Part shown: one piece after another, positions 27,289-37,192 of the stretch
How positions within the stretch are numbered: position 1 is the stretch's first letter
Layout of the letters: the number at the start of each line of letters is the position of its first letter
Assembly (NCBI GenBank): GCA_016720705.1
Contig: JADKKB010000007.1
Location: forward strand, 744,001 to 808,000
Length of the DNA stretch: 64,000 nucleotides
Direction: 5' to 3'
DNA from: Chloracidobacterium sp.
GTDB lineage: Bacteria > Acidobacteriota > Blastocatellia > Pyrinomonadales > Pyrinomonadaceae
Translations under genes and position numbers: made by a program
Notes under the pieces: model-generated
Database searches by the model: none
The model's input: only the letters and a program-made list of their open reading frames with translations
Told to the model about the DNA's origin: nothing

Positions 27289-27837
27289 TCAGTCGAGTTG
27301 GCTGAGCTTTTCATTGGCCATCGCGACAACCTCGTCGAAAAGCTCGTCAAGTTGATCGTTTGCCCCGCGAAGTCCGGCGACGACGTTGACCGCCCACTGC
27401 ACGTATTCGACCCGCCTCTGCTTGTCCCAATCCTCGGCGGGACTCACAATGACATCGCGTACATTGCTGATCTTGTCCGCAATTTTGATCACCTTAGCAC
27501 CGTAGGAAAGGTGAGGTGCGTGCTCGATCTGCCGTTGTTTGCGTTCGTGTTTCGGGAGCGACTTGTCATCGCTCACCTCACGGACGTAACCCGCGACTAT
27601 CTCACCGAACTTCTCGTCGATCTCGTCGCTGCTCACGCCGCAATCTTCGACCGTATCGTGCAGCAATGCCGCCGCCAAAATGTCCTCGTCATCTACGAGT
27701 CCGACATTAGCGATCATATTCGCAACTTCGATAGGATGATTGATATAGGGCTCACGCTTGGAACCCTTTCGAAAATGTCCGGTATGTTTCTCAGCCGCAA
27801 AACGGGCCGCGTGTAGTACTTTATTTAGGTTATTCAC
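27289..27837 (-). CDS. Mesh1-like HD-domain (p)ppGpp hydrolase
   Basis: 182 residues, a stand-alone HD domain. It shows NHP (His34), LLHDTVED (His60-Asp61, Glu64-Asp65) and a later KIADKISNVRDV. These match the SpoT/Mesh1 hydrolase site, without synthetase, TGS or ACT domains. The likely reaction is removal of pyrophosphate from (p)ppGpp, or dephosphorylation of NADPH as shown for Mesh1. It is convergent with moaE and the ends abut. Confidence 0.85.
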   Translation of the reverse strand: MNNLNKVLHAARFAAEKHTGHFRKGSKREPYINHPIEVANMIANVGLVDDEDILAAALLHDTVEDCGVSSDEIDEKFGEIVAGYVREVSDDKSLPKHERKQRQIEHAPHLSYGAKVIKIADKISNVRDVIVSPAEDWDKQRRVEYVQWAVNVVAGLRGANDQLDELFDEVVAMANEKLSQLD

Positions 27838-27905
27838 ACATCAGAATATCAATCTGCCGTAGAAACGTCAACGAACTTTTGCTCTCCGTCGGGCCTTTTG
27901 CCGCA

Positions 27906-29769
27906 TTATCGTATGACCTCGATAGCGATCGTTTGTGAACCGGTGACGATGTTTTCGCCATCGGCAAGCATCTGATCGATCACGGATCGCTGAGTCGCTG
28001 CCTTTGATCCGCCGACGCTTCGATCATTGTTGATGGTGGCGAGCATCGAGGGCGGCAGATTGGGCATCTCGTTTGCACCGATGACCGCACCCGCGACAGT
28101 TCGGTAACCGTAAACATAAAGCCGGTCAGACCGCTTTGCGAGGTTGATCGTCCTGATAAGTTCGGCCGCCGATATTGGCGTAAACTGCTTGATCGCCGCG
28201 TTTTCTTGTATCGACGCGCCGTCGCCGATCATCAATGACAAAGGGCCGGACGGAGCATCTGCCGGTATCGCGACGACCGCCGTTCGGGTTTCGAGCTTGC
28301 CGCCGTCAGTCCTGATAAATAGGTTCACGGTGATCGACTCGCCCGCCCGCACCTGCGTCCGATCGACCGCCACACGTTCGAGCGAGGCCGCCTTGCTGCC
28401 CTCAGCGATCGGAGAAGTTGAGATCGACATCGGTCACGTCAATTCCCGAGGTTACTCTTTAACAATAAAGCCAGCGGGACCGCCGCCGTTGCAGCCACAA
28501 GCGCGCCGCCTGATTGCCCGTATATCGACGTTCGATCCGGACGCTTTGCTCACCCCGGATACTGATAGTGCCGTTAAGCGTGACAGTCATATCGCCCACA
28601 CCGCGTTCCTGAGCCGCGATGGCATTGAGTGCACCGACATTGACGACGAGCGGAGCCAGAAAATCATCGATGCAGGACTCAAACCTTACTACCTCGTTAC
28701 GGCCGCGGCTGGTCACGATCGCAAGTTTTACCGGCAGCATCTTGGGCGCCTGGCCGAGCGTGCCAAATATACCGGTCGCGCGATCCTGCGTCAGAGCTCC
28801 CACGGCATCGTCGGCAACGGCGAGTTTGAACGAATTGTTGGTATTCGGCACGACCACGACGACGTGCGACTCTGCCATCGGCAGGTCGGTCGATCCTAAA
28901 CTGAAGTATGGGTGGCCAAAGGCATGGATCTTGCGGTCGTCTCGAAGTGTCACGGTGCCGGCGGCCGCGATCGAGATATCGCCGCGGGCAAGCTGTACAA
29001 CGATCGAATCACCTCCGAGGAGCGTTTTTTTCGTCAAAGGGCTTGAGCGGAGTTATCTTGTTACCGCCGCCGAGCGATGCAACGGGCATAACGCCGATGC
29101 TCTTAAGTTGCGGGGGCAAAAACGTCCAGCGTCGTCTGAGATATTCCGCTAAAGGTCATCGGCGTCGCGATCGGCACAAATGTCTGTCCGGCCACCGAAC
29201 TCATCCTCGAGTCGGTCGCCATTCCCGACACAATGTTCCCGGCGTTCGAAAAGGTCAACGGTGCGTCAAAGCTCAGCCTTGACGCGGTGATATCTGAGAA
29301 TTTTTCCGGCGCTGGCCGCAACGGCAGGCTTTGCCGCAGGTGCCTGTTCAAATATCGATATCATCTGCTCGATCGGCGTAATGCCGCAGATCGGTTCCTC
29401 GGCAAACGGAAAGCTGTACGCGATCGCGTCGATGAGTTTGCCGTCGATGTACACCGGCGAACCGGACATTCCGGCAAAGACAAACGTCCTCTCGGCCAGT
29501 GCTCCGCTCAGGCGACCGATTATCATATCCTGATGCGGCCCGACGGCACCCGGGACGACGCCGAGTATCTCGACGTTAAAATCCTCGGGCTCAGACCCGC
29601 GAAAGACCGTTTTGGCGATCCCGCGGGCACCTTCCCGGACATCCGCGAGCGGCATTATCGCCACTCCGCTCTGTTTAGCCGGCAGACGCAGTTGTTTGTC
29701 CGAATGTGAGGGTGCCGAAGGCCGTTAGAAAAATACGATCACGGCGGCCGATCTGAGTATGTTTCGCAT
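27906..29769 (-). pseudogene. SpoIVB/S55-peptidase-like secreted protein, broken by multiple frameshifts
   Basis: Pieces in order on the minus strand are: a signal-peptide start at 29769; a segment (29664-29266) ending in VFAGMSGSPVYIDGKLI with the GxSGSP serine motif of the S55 family; a segment to 29103; another (29037-28459) with KIHAFGHPYFSLGSTDLPMA; and the C-terminal part (28430-27906). Each junction needs a shift of one base, several at short homopolymers. Read together it is one protein of roughly 600 residues. It may be an intact gene with consensus errors or a true pseudogene; the intact sequence between slips favours errors. Confidence 0.75.
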
Positions 29770-29902
29770 CAAAAATTATCTTCCTTAAAACTAGCCCATT
29801 ATGGTAACATCGTAAGAGCCTTATCGAAAGCATTCTTCTGTTTTGCTTTCAGTGTCCTGCAAATGCGAGTGGGTCTCCTGTGACTTTTCGCAAATATCTT
29901 TT

Positions 29903-30865
29903 ATGGCAATGTCCACGCGTCTGGCAAAGAGTCTTTCAAAACTGATATTTCCCGTCATTTTGCTGATAGTTGCGGCATTGGCGGCGGCATCGGTCTGGTT
30001 AACTTACCGCACGGCTCATCCGGATGCGGTCAAGTATCTCGTCACTCCCGAAAAATACGCTCAGCTGAGTTCACGCGGGTCACAAGTTACAGATGAAACG
30101 TGGACCAATAAAGATGGCTCGACTTCGCGTGGCTGGCTGCTCCGCGGTATCGAAAACGCTCCGGCGGTCGTCCTCTTTCATAAGTACGGTGCTGACCGTT
30201 CGTACGTCTTGAATCTCGGCGTTAAGCTCAACGAATCGACGAATTTCACGGTCCTTATGCCCGACCTCAGGGCTCACGGCGAAAATGCGTCGGTCAAAAA
30301 CTCATCGTTTGGCGGCTGCGAAGCCGAAGACGCTATTTCGGCCGTCGAATTTATCCGTAACCTCAAGACGCCCAATCAGATCACCCTCGTCGGCAAGGAC
30401 GTCGGCGTTTACGGCATCGAGCTTGGGGCATCCGCTGCACTCAACGCCGCCGCTATCGACAAGACCATCAAGGCACTTGTCCTCGACAGCGTTCCGGAAA
30501 ACTCAGACGCATTGGTCACCGACGCCGTCAGCCGACGATTTCCATTTGCGAGCTCGATCACAACCCGTTTGGCCAAGGTCGGAACATTCCTCTATTTCTT
30601 TGACGGCTGTTATAAGCGCGACCCGTCGTGTGAAACCGCGAAAAAGATCGACGGGCGAAGTATCTTATTACTCGCCGGCCTCGACGCTCCTGACTTTCAG
30701 GAATCGACGACGAAACTGAGCAAGTGCTTTGCCTCCGGTAACAAGATCGAGAGCAAGACTGATCTTAGTCCTTCAGGAGTCGGTATCATCAATGCGTCAA
30801 TAGATCGGTCCGAAGCCTATGATCGTCGCATAATCGACTTTTTCCGAAATAATCTCGGCAATTAA
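29903..30865 (+). CDS. Membrane-anchored alpha/beta-hydrolase-like protein
   Basis: About 320 residues from ATG 29903 (ATG 29909 is also possible; the frame is open further upstream). A single hydrophobic anchor (SKLIFPVILLIVAALAAASVWL) is followed by an alpha/beta-hydrolase pattern: VVLFHKYGADRS, VLMPDLRAHGEN, then the elbow region LVGKDVGVYG. The usual G-x-S-x-G serine is not present at that position (G-K-D-V-G), so it may be catalytically inactive or use another residue. The true stop lies next to the convergent LON gene. Confidence 0.7.
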   Translation: MAMSTRLAKSLSKLIFPVILLIVAALAAASVWLTYRTAHPDAVKYLVTPEKYAQLSSRGSQVTDETWTNKDGSTSRGWLLRGIENAPAVVLFHKYGADRSYVLNLGVKLNESTNFTVLMPDLRAHGENASVKNSSFGGCEAEDAISAVEFIRNLKTPNQITLVGKDVGVYGIELGASAALNAAAIDKTIKALVLDSVPENSDALVTDAVSRRFPFASSITTRLAKVGTFLYFFDGCYKRDPSCETAKKIDGRSILLLAGLDAPDFQESTTKLSKCFASGNKIESKTDLSPSGVGIINASIDRSEAYDRRIIDFFRNNLGN

Positions 30866-31558
30866 ATATCCAGCTTTTCTTGCTGTGACCGTTGGTTTTC
30901 GCTGCGGCGACGATGTCAGTTCGATCTTCGATCTGTTTGACGGACTGGATCAGCGTCTTGCGGATACTTTCCAGACGCTCCACCGTCGAGGTCATCTCTA
31001 AAAGCCGATATTTCAGCTCATTTTCAAATCCAAGTGTCGCCGCGGCAAGGAATGATAGCGACTCCGGGTCCGATCTAGATATCTCGGGCAATTTAATACG
31101 GCTGCCGTTTATCTTGGACACCGCATTTGCCATCCTCATAAATAGGTCAAAGACCTCGCCCGCCAAATTTTCCGGATCTCCGCTCTCGTCCGGTTCGTCC
31201 TCAAAAAACGCGACATCGCCGTACAGATACGGCTTATCGTCGTCGATCAGATCCACCAGTCGATACCGGGCAACCCCGATAATGATGATATTCGAACGCC
31301 CGTCGTCCATCGTCTGGACATCGCGTATCTCGGCGGCACACCCGACCGACCCCACCTCCGGCCTTTCCGAAAGGCTGCTTTCGTGATCCAAAAGTGTGAT
31401 ACCGAAAATGCCGCCGACGCCGCCGATGTCGTCAAGCATCTGCCGATAACGGCGTTCGAAGAGATGCAGCGGCAGAATCTCGTTTGGCATTATCACCAGC
31501 GGAGCGGAAAGATCGGCAGATCGTTAATGCCTGCAACTTTATCCAGTGAACTACTCAT
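30862..31558 (-). CDS. LON substrate-binding (LAN) domain protein, two frameshifts
   Basis: The start ATG is at 31558 with a family-like N-terminus (LDKVAGINDLPIFPL). One base is missing near 31503 before VIMPNEILPLHLFERRYRQM. The core has GSVGCAAEI and GVARYRL, as in Lon N-terminal-domain proteins, then a helical C-terminus. A second slip near 30880 in a run of A moves the end to KKKLDI with a stop at 30862-30864, beside the neighbour's stop. This removes the apparent overlap with the hydrolase gene. Stand-alone LAN proteins lack protease activity; role unknown. Confidence 0.75.
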
Positions 31559-31573
31559 AATTCGTCGGGCGGC

Positions 31574-32820
31574 CTAGCCCAATTTTACGGCTATAAAATC
31601 AGCGATCTTCTGCGGTTCGTCGTCACCGAGCGCCATTCGTTTGGCTCCGATCACGGCGTCCGTCACGTCGTCAGATCTCGTTTTATAACGGTTATCGCGG
31701 TTGATCAGATCTTCGACCACGCGGCGTTCTAATTTTTCCCGGCCGATATCGTCGGCGGTGTCATCAGTCTCAACGAACTCCGCCGGCACCGTATGATTCT
31801 TGATCCGGACGTGGAGTGCACCGGTCATTGCCCGGACCTGATCGCGGATCTTGGTCATCTCGAGTAGCGAGTTTGGAAATCCAAGCTGTCCACGAAGACT
31901 GATCTCAATGATGGGTTGCGGTTTGCCGTCCTCTGCCCGTCGAGCCTCGACATCGACGCGTTTGAGGATGTCTTCGGTCACCGCTGCGCGTCAGCATAGC
32001 CCGTCACATTAAACTGCATCTGTTGAAACGGCCGATAATGATAGTCCTCGATATGTCTCGCATCGACCGTATTGTCTTCGCCGACCTCGACGACAAATAC
32101 GCCCCGCGTTTCGCGAAACTCACTGATATTCGTGATCTCGATCGACCCTGGATTGAATGCCCAGTTGTCGATCTCGTAATGCTTGTGTGTATGGCCAAGC
32201 CCGACATATTCGGTCACCGACTTTAGCTGTTTTAGTGCATCGATCGACAGTGCCGGTATCGGATGGGTCTGATGCCCTTCGACGTCGGTGTGCAGCATCA
32301 ATAGATGAAATGCACCGTCGCGGCGACTATCGGCGATCGCATCGGTCAGCATAAGGGATCGCCCAGTTTCCGGACGCACCGTACCACTCCGAGCCAAATA
32401 TCCTAGCTCGTCCTATATCAATGTATCCGCCGCTGCGGGCGTCGGCGTTCCATTCGTCATAGACCATTTTCCCTCGACTGTTCGCGGTTCGAGCAGGATC
32501 ATCAGATCCCAGGCGGCAAGCGAACGCAGCCAGCTAAATGCACTGTCATTGTATTTCTGATCGTGATTGCCCTCGATCGCGATGACCGGGATCCCGGCAT
32601 CTTTCACCATTTTGAGGCCTTCAACGGCATAATTCATCGTCTCGGGCGGTACAATTCGCTTGTGAAAAAAATCACCGCACATTATGACAAAATCGACCTT
32701 TTCGTCGATGGCATAACGCCGCAGAACATCGACCCACGCGTCGAAAAAATCCCTCGGGCTCTCGGCAAGTTGGTACCGTGTACACCCAAGATGCACGTCT
32801 GCGATATGCAGGAACTTCAT
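31574..32820 (-). CDS. SbcD/Mre11-like DNA repair exonuclease, two frameshifts
   Basis: From ATG 32820 the metallophosphoesterase motifs follow in order: KFLHIADVHLG, CGDFFHKR, EGNHDQ, then, after a slip near 32405, LMLHTDVEGHQ and GLGHTHKHYEI. The last part (VTEDILKRVDVEARR, EISLRGQLGF) lies in a third frame from 31981, again one base off. These are the Mn-binding residues of the SbcD/Mre11 family, and the C-terminal region is the capping domain. No SbcC partner is seen next to it. Confidence 0.82.
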
Positions 32821-32984
32821 ACACTCGATTTTATCACAAAGAAAATTCATCACAGATGCACAGATCTCTCGGCGGACTATCCTCCAAAACGGAATTCAGG
32901 ATCTCGCAGTTAATAGTTAAAGAGTTAACGACGCCTGGCTTTTGTTATCCGTGTTATCTGTGACTCTGTGGTAAATTTTCATAT

Positions 32985-33793
32985 ATGAACAAAGTTGTGC
33001 TAATAACGGGATCGTCGAGTGGCATTGGTCTGCACACGGCCAAGCTATTTCAGGCTAAGAACTGGAAGGTCGCGGCGACTATGCGTCATCCCGAGAGTGC
33101 CGACGAACTCAAACAGATCGTCGATATCGAGTGTATACGCCTTGACGTGACCGACCCGGGATCGATCCGTGCCGCGATCGCTGCGGCGATCGAAAAATTT
33201 AGCCGCATCGACGCCGTGGTCAATAACGCCGGTTACAGCCTGACCGGAGCATTTGAGGCGGCAACGCCGGAGCAGATCGAAAAGCAGTTTCAGACCAATG
33301 TCTTTGGACTTATGAACGTTTGCCGCGAGATATTGCCGTATTTTCGCTCCGAAAAACGCGGGACGATCGTCAATATTGCGTCGGTCGGCGGCCGAATGAC
33401 CTTTCCGCTCTACAGCCTTTATAATTCGACCAAGTGGGCCGTCGAGGGGTTTTCGGAATCGCTGCAATACGAGCTCGAACAATTTAACATTCGCGTTAAG
33501 GTCATCGAACCGGGCCCCATCCGAACCGATTTTTACGACCGCTCGCAGGACCTCACCCACAAGGAAGGCTTGACTGCTTATGACGCGATAACCGCCCGGG
33601 CAATGCCAAATATGCTGCGTGCCGGCGAAACTGCACCCGACGGGGCGGTTGTCGCCCAAAAGATTACGAAGCCGTCAGCGACGGCACAAAGCGGCTAAGA
33701 TACGGCGTAAACACTAAGGGAATCCTTACGCTCAGACGCTTTTTGCCTGACGCTGCATTCTTTTCTATTATCCGAAGAATTATTCTTAAATAG
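32985..33793 (+). CDS. Short-chain dehydrogenase/reductase, 1-nt frameshift near the C-terminus
   Basis: Rossmann start VVLITGSSSGIGLHTAK, NNAGYS, catalytic YNSTK (Tyr-x3-Lys) and EPGPIRTDFYD. The frame ends at 33698 with an unnatural tail. One inserted base near 33667 gives YEAVSDGTKRLRYGVN and a natural end at 33791-33793. It resembles classical SDRs acting on alcohols or sterol-like substrates; the substrate is unknown. Confidence 0.85.
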
Positions 33794-33871
33794 ATATTTT
33801 CTGAAATTCGTGAGAATATAAGCAATAACTTTGCAGATTCAAATAGACGAAAACGCAGTATCTACCATTTG

Positions 33872-33893
33872 GGTTGCCGAGACATCGGCAACC
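33872..33893 (+). other. Perfect stem-loop between the SDR and radical SAM genes
   Basis: GGTTGCCGA pairs with TCGGCAACC around a GACA tetraloop: a 9-bp GC-rich stem. The U-run after it is weak (AGTTTT about 8 bases on). It may be a poor terminator for the SDR gene or a leader hairpin 33 bp before the radical SAM start. Confidence 0.5.
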
Positions 33894-33925
33894 GATAACC
33901 AGTTTTACCAAAGCGATAAATAAGA

Positions 33926-35481
33926 ATGAAGATCCTTTTATATAATCCGGACAACGGCATTACGCGCAATTTTATGCCGCACCTTTGGATGTTCCTGCTC
34001 CAGTCACTGACGCCTGCTGGGCACGAAGTGATCCTTATCGACGGAAACGCCAAGGCAATGACGCCCTGAGCTTGTTCGTTTTTGCAAAGATAACGATATT
34101 GGCTTAGTCGGCATCGGGGCAATGACCCGTATGGTGGCCCGTGCCTACAAGGTCGCCGACGCACTCCGCGAAGAGGGCTTTAAGGTCGTAATGGGCGGCC
34201 CGCACGTTACAGAGTGTCCGGACGAGGCACTTGGCAAGGATGGCGGCCCGCGTCACGCTGATGCCGTCGCTCTCGGCGAAGCGGATGAGTATTGGGCTCA
34301 GATCGTCGAAGATGCGGCTAGCGGCAACCTCAAAGAGGTTTATCAACCTAAGGTGGACGAAAAGGGTAATGATTTTAAGCCGGACCTACAGCCATACCCG
34401 CATATCCCCTGGGAGACGCTGGATCTCGACCAATTCTCACTCGTACCTAAGTTTCTGCAAGGCCCACTTTCCAAAGCGGGAGCGGGCTGGGGCAAATTCT
34501 TTGTAGTTCCGATCGAGACCGGACGCGGTTGCCCTTACGGCTGCGAATTTTGTACCGTGACCGGATTTTTTGGCGACTCGATCCGCTTTCGCACCAATGA
34601 GAGCGTGATCGACGAACTGCTGCGGCTAAAGGCACGCTAGAAAGCAAAAAGGCCAGATCGCCGTATTCTTTATTGATGACAATCTGGCTATCAATAAAAA
34701 GCGGCTCAAAGGACTGCTCCGCGATATGATCGCCGCCGGTGCCACGCTGCCGTGGGTAGCCCAGATCAGCGCTAACTTGCTCGCGGACGAAGAACTCGTT
34801 GACCTGATCGCAGAGGCCGGCGGCAAATGGATCTTTATCGGAATGGAGTCGATCGATCCGGCCAATATGGCGGACGTCAACAAGACGTTTTCTAAACCGG
34901 CCAATTATCAGGCCGTGCTCGACGGCCTGGCTCGACGTAACATCTACGCCATCACTTCGTTCATTTTTGGAATGGACAATGACACGGTCGGCGTCGCCGA
35001 CAGAACGGTGGACGGGATCGAAAGCTGGGCTCCGGGGCTTCCGGTTTTTGGCCAATTGACGCCGTTTCCCGCAACTCCGCTTTACACGCGTTTGCAGAAG
35101 ACCGGTCGGCTTCATCGCCCGAAACACTGGCTCGAATTCGCTCCGTTCGTAATGGCTCATAATCCTCTGAAGATGACCATCGAGGATGCCAAGGACGAGA
35201 CCTTTGACGCGTGGTCACGCTCATACAGCCCGGAACGCAACTACGAGGCGATCAATGCTATTCGTCACGCTCCGATCGATGTTCGCATCAGCCACCTGGT
35301 CGCTCGACTGTTCTTTCGCGGCATCTATTTTCCGCAGATGAGCAAATGGGCTTGGGTCAAACTATTGCTTGATAACCGACGATCGATCCTCAGCCTGACC
35401 GGCGAAGGCGTCCGAACCTGGCGTCAGGCCCGCAAACGCCGCCGTATCGAGGCCCGCGACGTCCAGACAGCCGAGTCTTGA
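33926..35481 (+). CDS. B12-binding-domain radical SAM protein, two frameshifts
   Basis: The N-terminal part (KILLYNPDNGI ... HEVILIDGNAKAM) stops after 47 residues. The next frame resumes ELVRFCKDNDIGLVGIGAM, the cobalamin-binding-like domain, then the radical SAM cluster motif RGCPYGCEFCTVTG (Cys-x3-Cys-x2-Cys). A second slip near 34640 leads to IAVFFIDDNLAINKKRLKGLL and the C-terminal half with WIFIGMESIDP and TPFPATPLYTRL. This family includes hopanoid and methylthio-type enzymes; the substrate is not evident. An intrinsic terminator follows. Confidence 0.82.
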
Positions 35482-35504
35482 TAGGACCGATACCAAAACC
35501 ACTT

Positions 35505-35533
35505 GCCGCCGAACTCTTCGGCGGCATTTTTTT
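35505..35533 (+). terminator. Intrinsic terminator after the radical SAM gene
   Basis: GCCGCCGAA (35505-35513), loop CTC, TTCGGCGGC (35517-35525), then A and seven T. It is a strong stem with a U tract, 24 bp after the stop codon. Confidence 0.9.
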
Positions 35534-35554
35534 GTCCACCGCGCAAAAAAGCGG

Positions 35555-36064
35555 TCAGCCTCGCAATCGCATAGATCGCAGTTCCTGACTCCATCTTACC
35601 TGGCGACAAACGCCTGTCAGAACCGGGAGCCATAGCGACTGGGTTCTTTTCATCCGCTCCGTTCCGGCAAACGCGAACGCCAAACCCCTGTCAGAACCGG
35701 GAGCGATAGCGCCTGGGTTCTTTCCGGGTTCTTTCCTTTTCCGCCCCGCCCTCGCCGCATCTTCACGCACCGACCACACGCTCGTTAACACGCGATGCAT
35801 GATCCGCCCGATATCGTCCGTGAGGCGCTCGATCAGCAGATGAATGTGATCGGTCCTCAGGCAGTATGCGTAAAGATAGAATGGCAGCTTTGTCTTCTGT
35901 GCAGCGAACAGCGCAACGAACTTCCGATAGTCCTCCGGCGAATGAAAGATGTCGCTCCGATCCACCCCTCTCGTCGTCACATGATAAAGCACGCCCTCGA
36001 CCTCGATCCTCGCTTTCCTCGCAATTTGATCGATGTTACTATCTCGCCCAAATGAGAACGTCAA
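35555..36064 (-). pseudogene. REP-associated tyrosine transposase (RAYT, IS200-like), C-terminally truncated
   Basis: The N-terminal 115 residues are RAYT-like: RKARIEVEGVLYHVTTRGVDRSDIF, then CLRTDHIHLLIE with the HUH pair (His-Ile-His). After about residue 113 the protein text is encoded by two REP-type repeats (residues such as PGAIAPGSDRG). The tyrosine-bearing C-terminal part expected in the family is missing. The REPs or a deletion have therefore replaced the end of the gene, and the transposase is unlikely to work. Confidence 0.75.
35613..35734. repeat. Two direct REP-like hairpin repeats plus a partial third
   Basis: Copies begin at 35613 and 35687 (74-bp period). Each reads CCTGTCAGAACCGGGAGC, ATAGCG and GGGTTCTTT, with a few differences. 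GAACC at one side and GGTTC at the other pair, with an inner GC stem around a GATA or CATA loop, giving a bulged hairpin typical of REP sequences. A third partial copy (CGGGTTCTTT) ends at 35734. They lie within the 3' part of the truncated RAYT gene, the usual partner of REPs. Confidence 0.75.
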
Positions 36065-36098
36065 TCGAGAATCGACAAATTAGCAGGCGTGACCCCGA

Positions 36099-36413
36099 TT
36101 GCTCTTGTTGCCCTTTGATGCGGATCTGCTGCTGAACGTGATCGAACAGGTATTCGAAATGGAGAGAGAGAATTTCTTCGGATCCGGAAAGAATAAGCGT
36201 ATCATTACCGCAAAGGAGGTGTTCATCCTGATCGGCAAGGAATCAGGTGCGACCATCACCGAGATGTCCGGGATCGTCGGCCTCCACCAGTCAAACGCCG
36301 GCCGCCGATCCGACGCCGCGAGACAGAAATGCAAGACCGATCCGGAGTTCGAAAGCACATGGAAGAAAGTTCAGGAGAAGTACAAACAGAGAATCGCACT
36401 ATCGCATGTCTGA
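36099..36413 (+). pseudogene. C-terminal fragment of a RAYT-type transposase with DnaA-like helix-turn-helix
   Basis: The 104 residues show ITAKEVFILIGKESGATITEMSGIVGLHQSNAGRRSDAAR. This resembles the DnaA domain-IV-like DNA-binding module that ends many long RAYT/Y1 transposases. No Y1 domain precedes it in this frame, so the gene is a 3' fragment. Its last codons (RIALSHV, stop) lie in the left arm of a 23-bp inverted repeat whose partner is at 38655-38677. Confidence 0.6.
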
Positions 36414-36414
36414 C
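36392..36414 (+). repeat. Left arm of a 23-bp perfect inverted repeat (element end)
   Basis: The sequence begins GAATCGCACTATCG and ends CATGTCTGA, followed by CCCCC. It contains the stop codon of the DnaA-like fragment. An exact reverse complement is at 38655-38677, 2.2 kb away. In RAYT elements such words lie at the ends of the transposon. Confidence 0.7.
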
Positions 36415-36545
36415 CCCCAAATTGTGTTGGGAAAGTTGTTAAACCCGTTAGTTTTTTCATACACGAATCAACTGAAAATCGTGAATTTGCAAGACAACAA
36501 AGAGCCGGACAGCCTTTCAACTATAGTTCCGCACATACACACGCA

Positions 36546-36641
36546 ATGCAAAGAGAAGCAAGTATCAGAAAAGCCTTAGGAATTACCGGAGGCTTTTCCG
36601 GCGGAGCTTTGATTACAACAATCAATAAGAAGAACAAATAG
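36546..36641 (+). CDS. Possible 31-residue peptide upstream of the cargo gene
   Basis: ATG 36546 opens a 31-codon frame (IRKALGITGGFSGGAL in its middle, basic end TINKKNK) ending 8 bp before the next ATG. It could be a leader peptide or the 3' remnant of another gene. The evidence is only the open frame and the tight spacing to the ribosome site GAGG before 36650. Confidence 0.25.
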   Translation: MQREASIRKALGITGGFSGGALITTINKKNK

Positions 36642-36649
36642 AGGTAATT

Positions 36650-37192
36650 ATGAATGTTTATAGAAATATTTTTGCGTTTTTGTTTTTATGTAGCGTAAGT
36701 TTTTCGGTTAATGCCCAGCAAGCTATTGTTTTAAGAACAACTTCAGAAACTAGCGACAAACTACGCTTTTCAATATGGACTGAAACAAGTGAGATTGATT
36801 TGGGACAAAGTGTTACTGTAAATTATTCAGTTGAGAACAAATCAAAGAAGAGTTTCTACTTGGTTCGAGAAGAAAAACAGCGGATTAGGCTCTTTGGTGA
36901 GAATATGCTTGCTGAAGCACCAAGTGCCTTGCCAACTAATCACGGAGATTTCGATTTTACTTTTATTCAAATACAACCTAAGAAGAAAGCTTTTGGACAG
37001 GTTGTAATTCCGAAAGAAAAGTTTGAGAACGAAGGCGTGATACCAATCACCATTGGTTTCGGATATGTAGAAAATATCAAAGGTATAGATAGAAAACTAA
37101 ATAAAGGGGAAGACCCTTTCCCTCTTAGAAGTGAACTGGAAAAACGCATTAAAAGGTTATATCTTGGTGATTTAGGAGTAAATGTTAAGTAA
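36650..37192 (+). CDS. AT-rich secreted protein of unknown function (probable foreign cargo)
   Basis: 180 residues with a signal peptide (hydrophobic residues 7-20, NAQQ cleavage region). The mature part looks like a beta-sandwich (LGQSVTVNYSVENKSKKSFYLV; FGQVVIPKEKFENEGVIPITIGFGYV) rich in Lys, Ile and Asn. The DNA is strikingly AT-rich, with A/T-ending codons unlike the GC-biased neighbours. It sits between transposase fragments, so recent transfer is likely. A GAGG ribosome site lies 6 bp before ATG. No known family recognised. Confidence 0.65.
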   Translation: MNVYRNIFAFLFLCSVSFSVNAQQAIVLRTTSETSDKLRFSIWTETSEIDLGQSVTVNYSVENKSKKSFYLVREEKQRIRLFGENMLAEAPSALPTNHGDFDFTFIQIQPKKKAFGQVVIPKEKFENEGVIPITIGFGYVENIKGIDRKLNKGEDPFPLRSELEKRIKRLYLGDLGVNVK

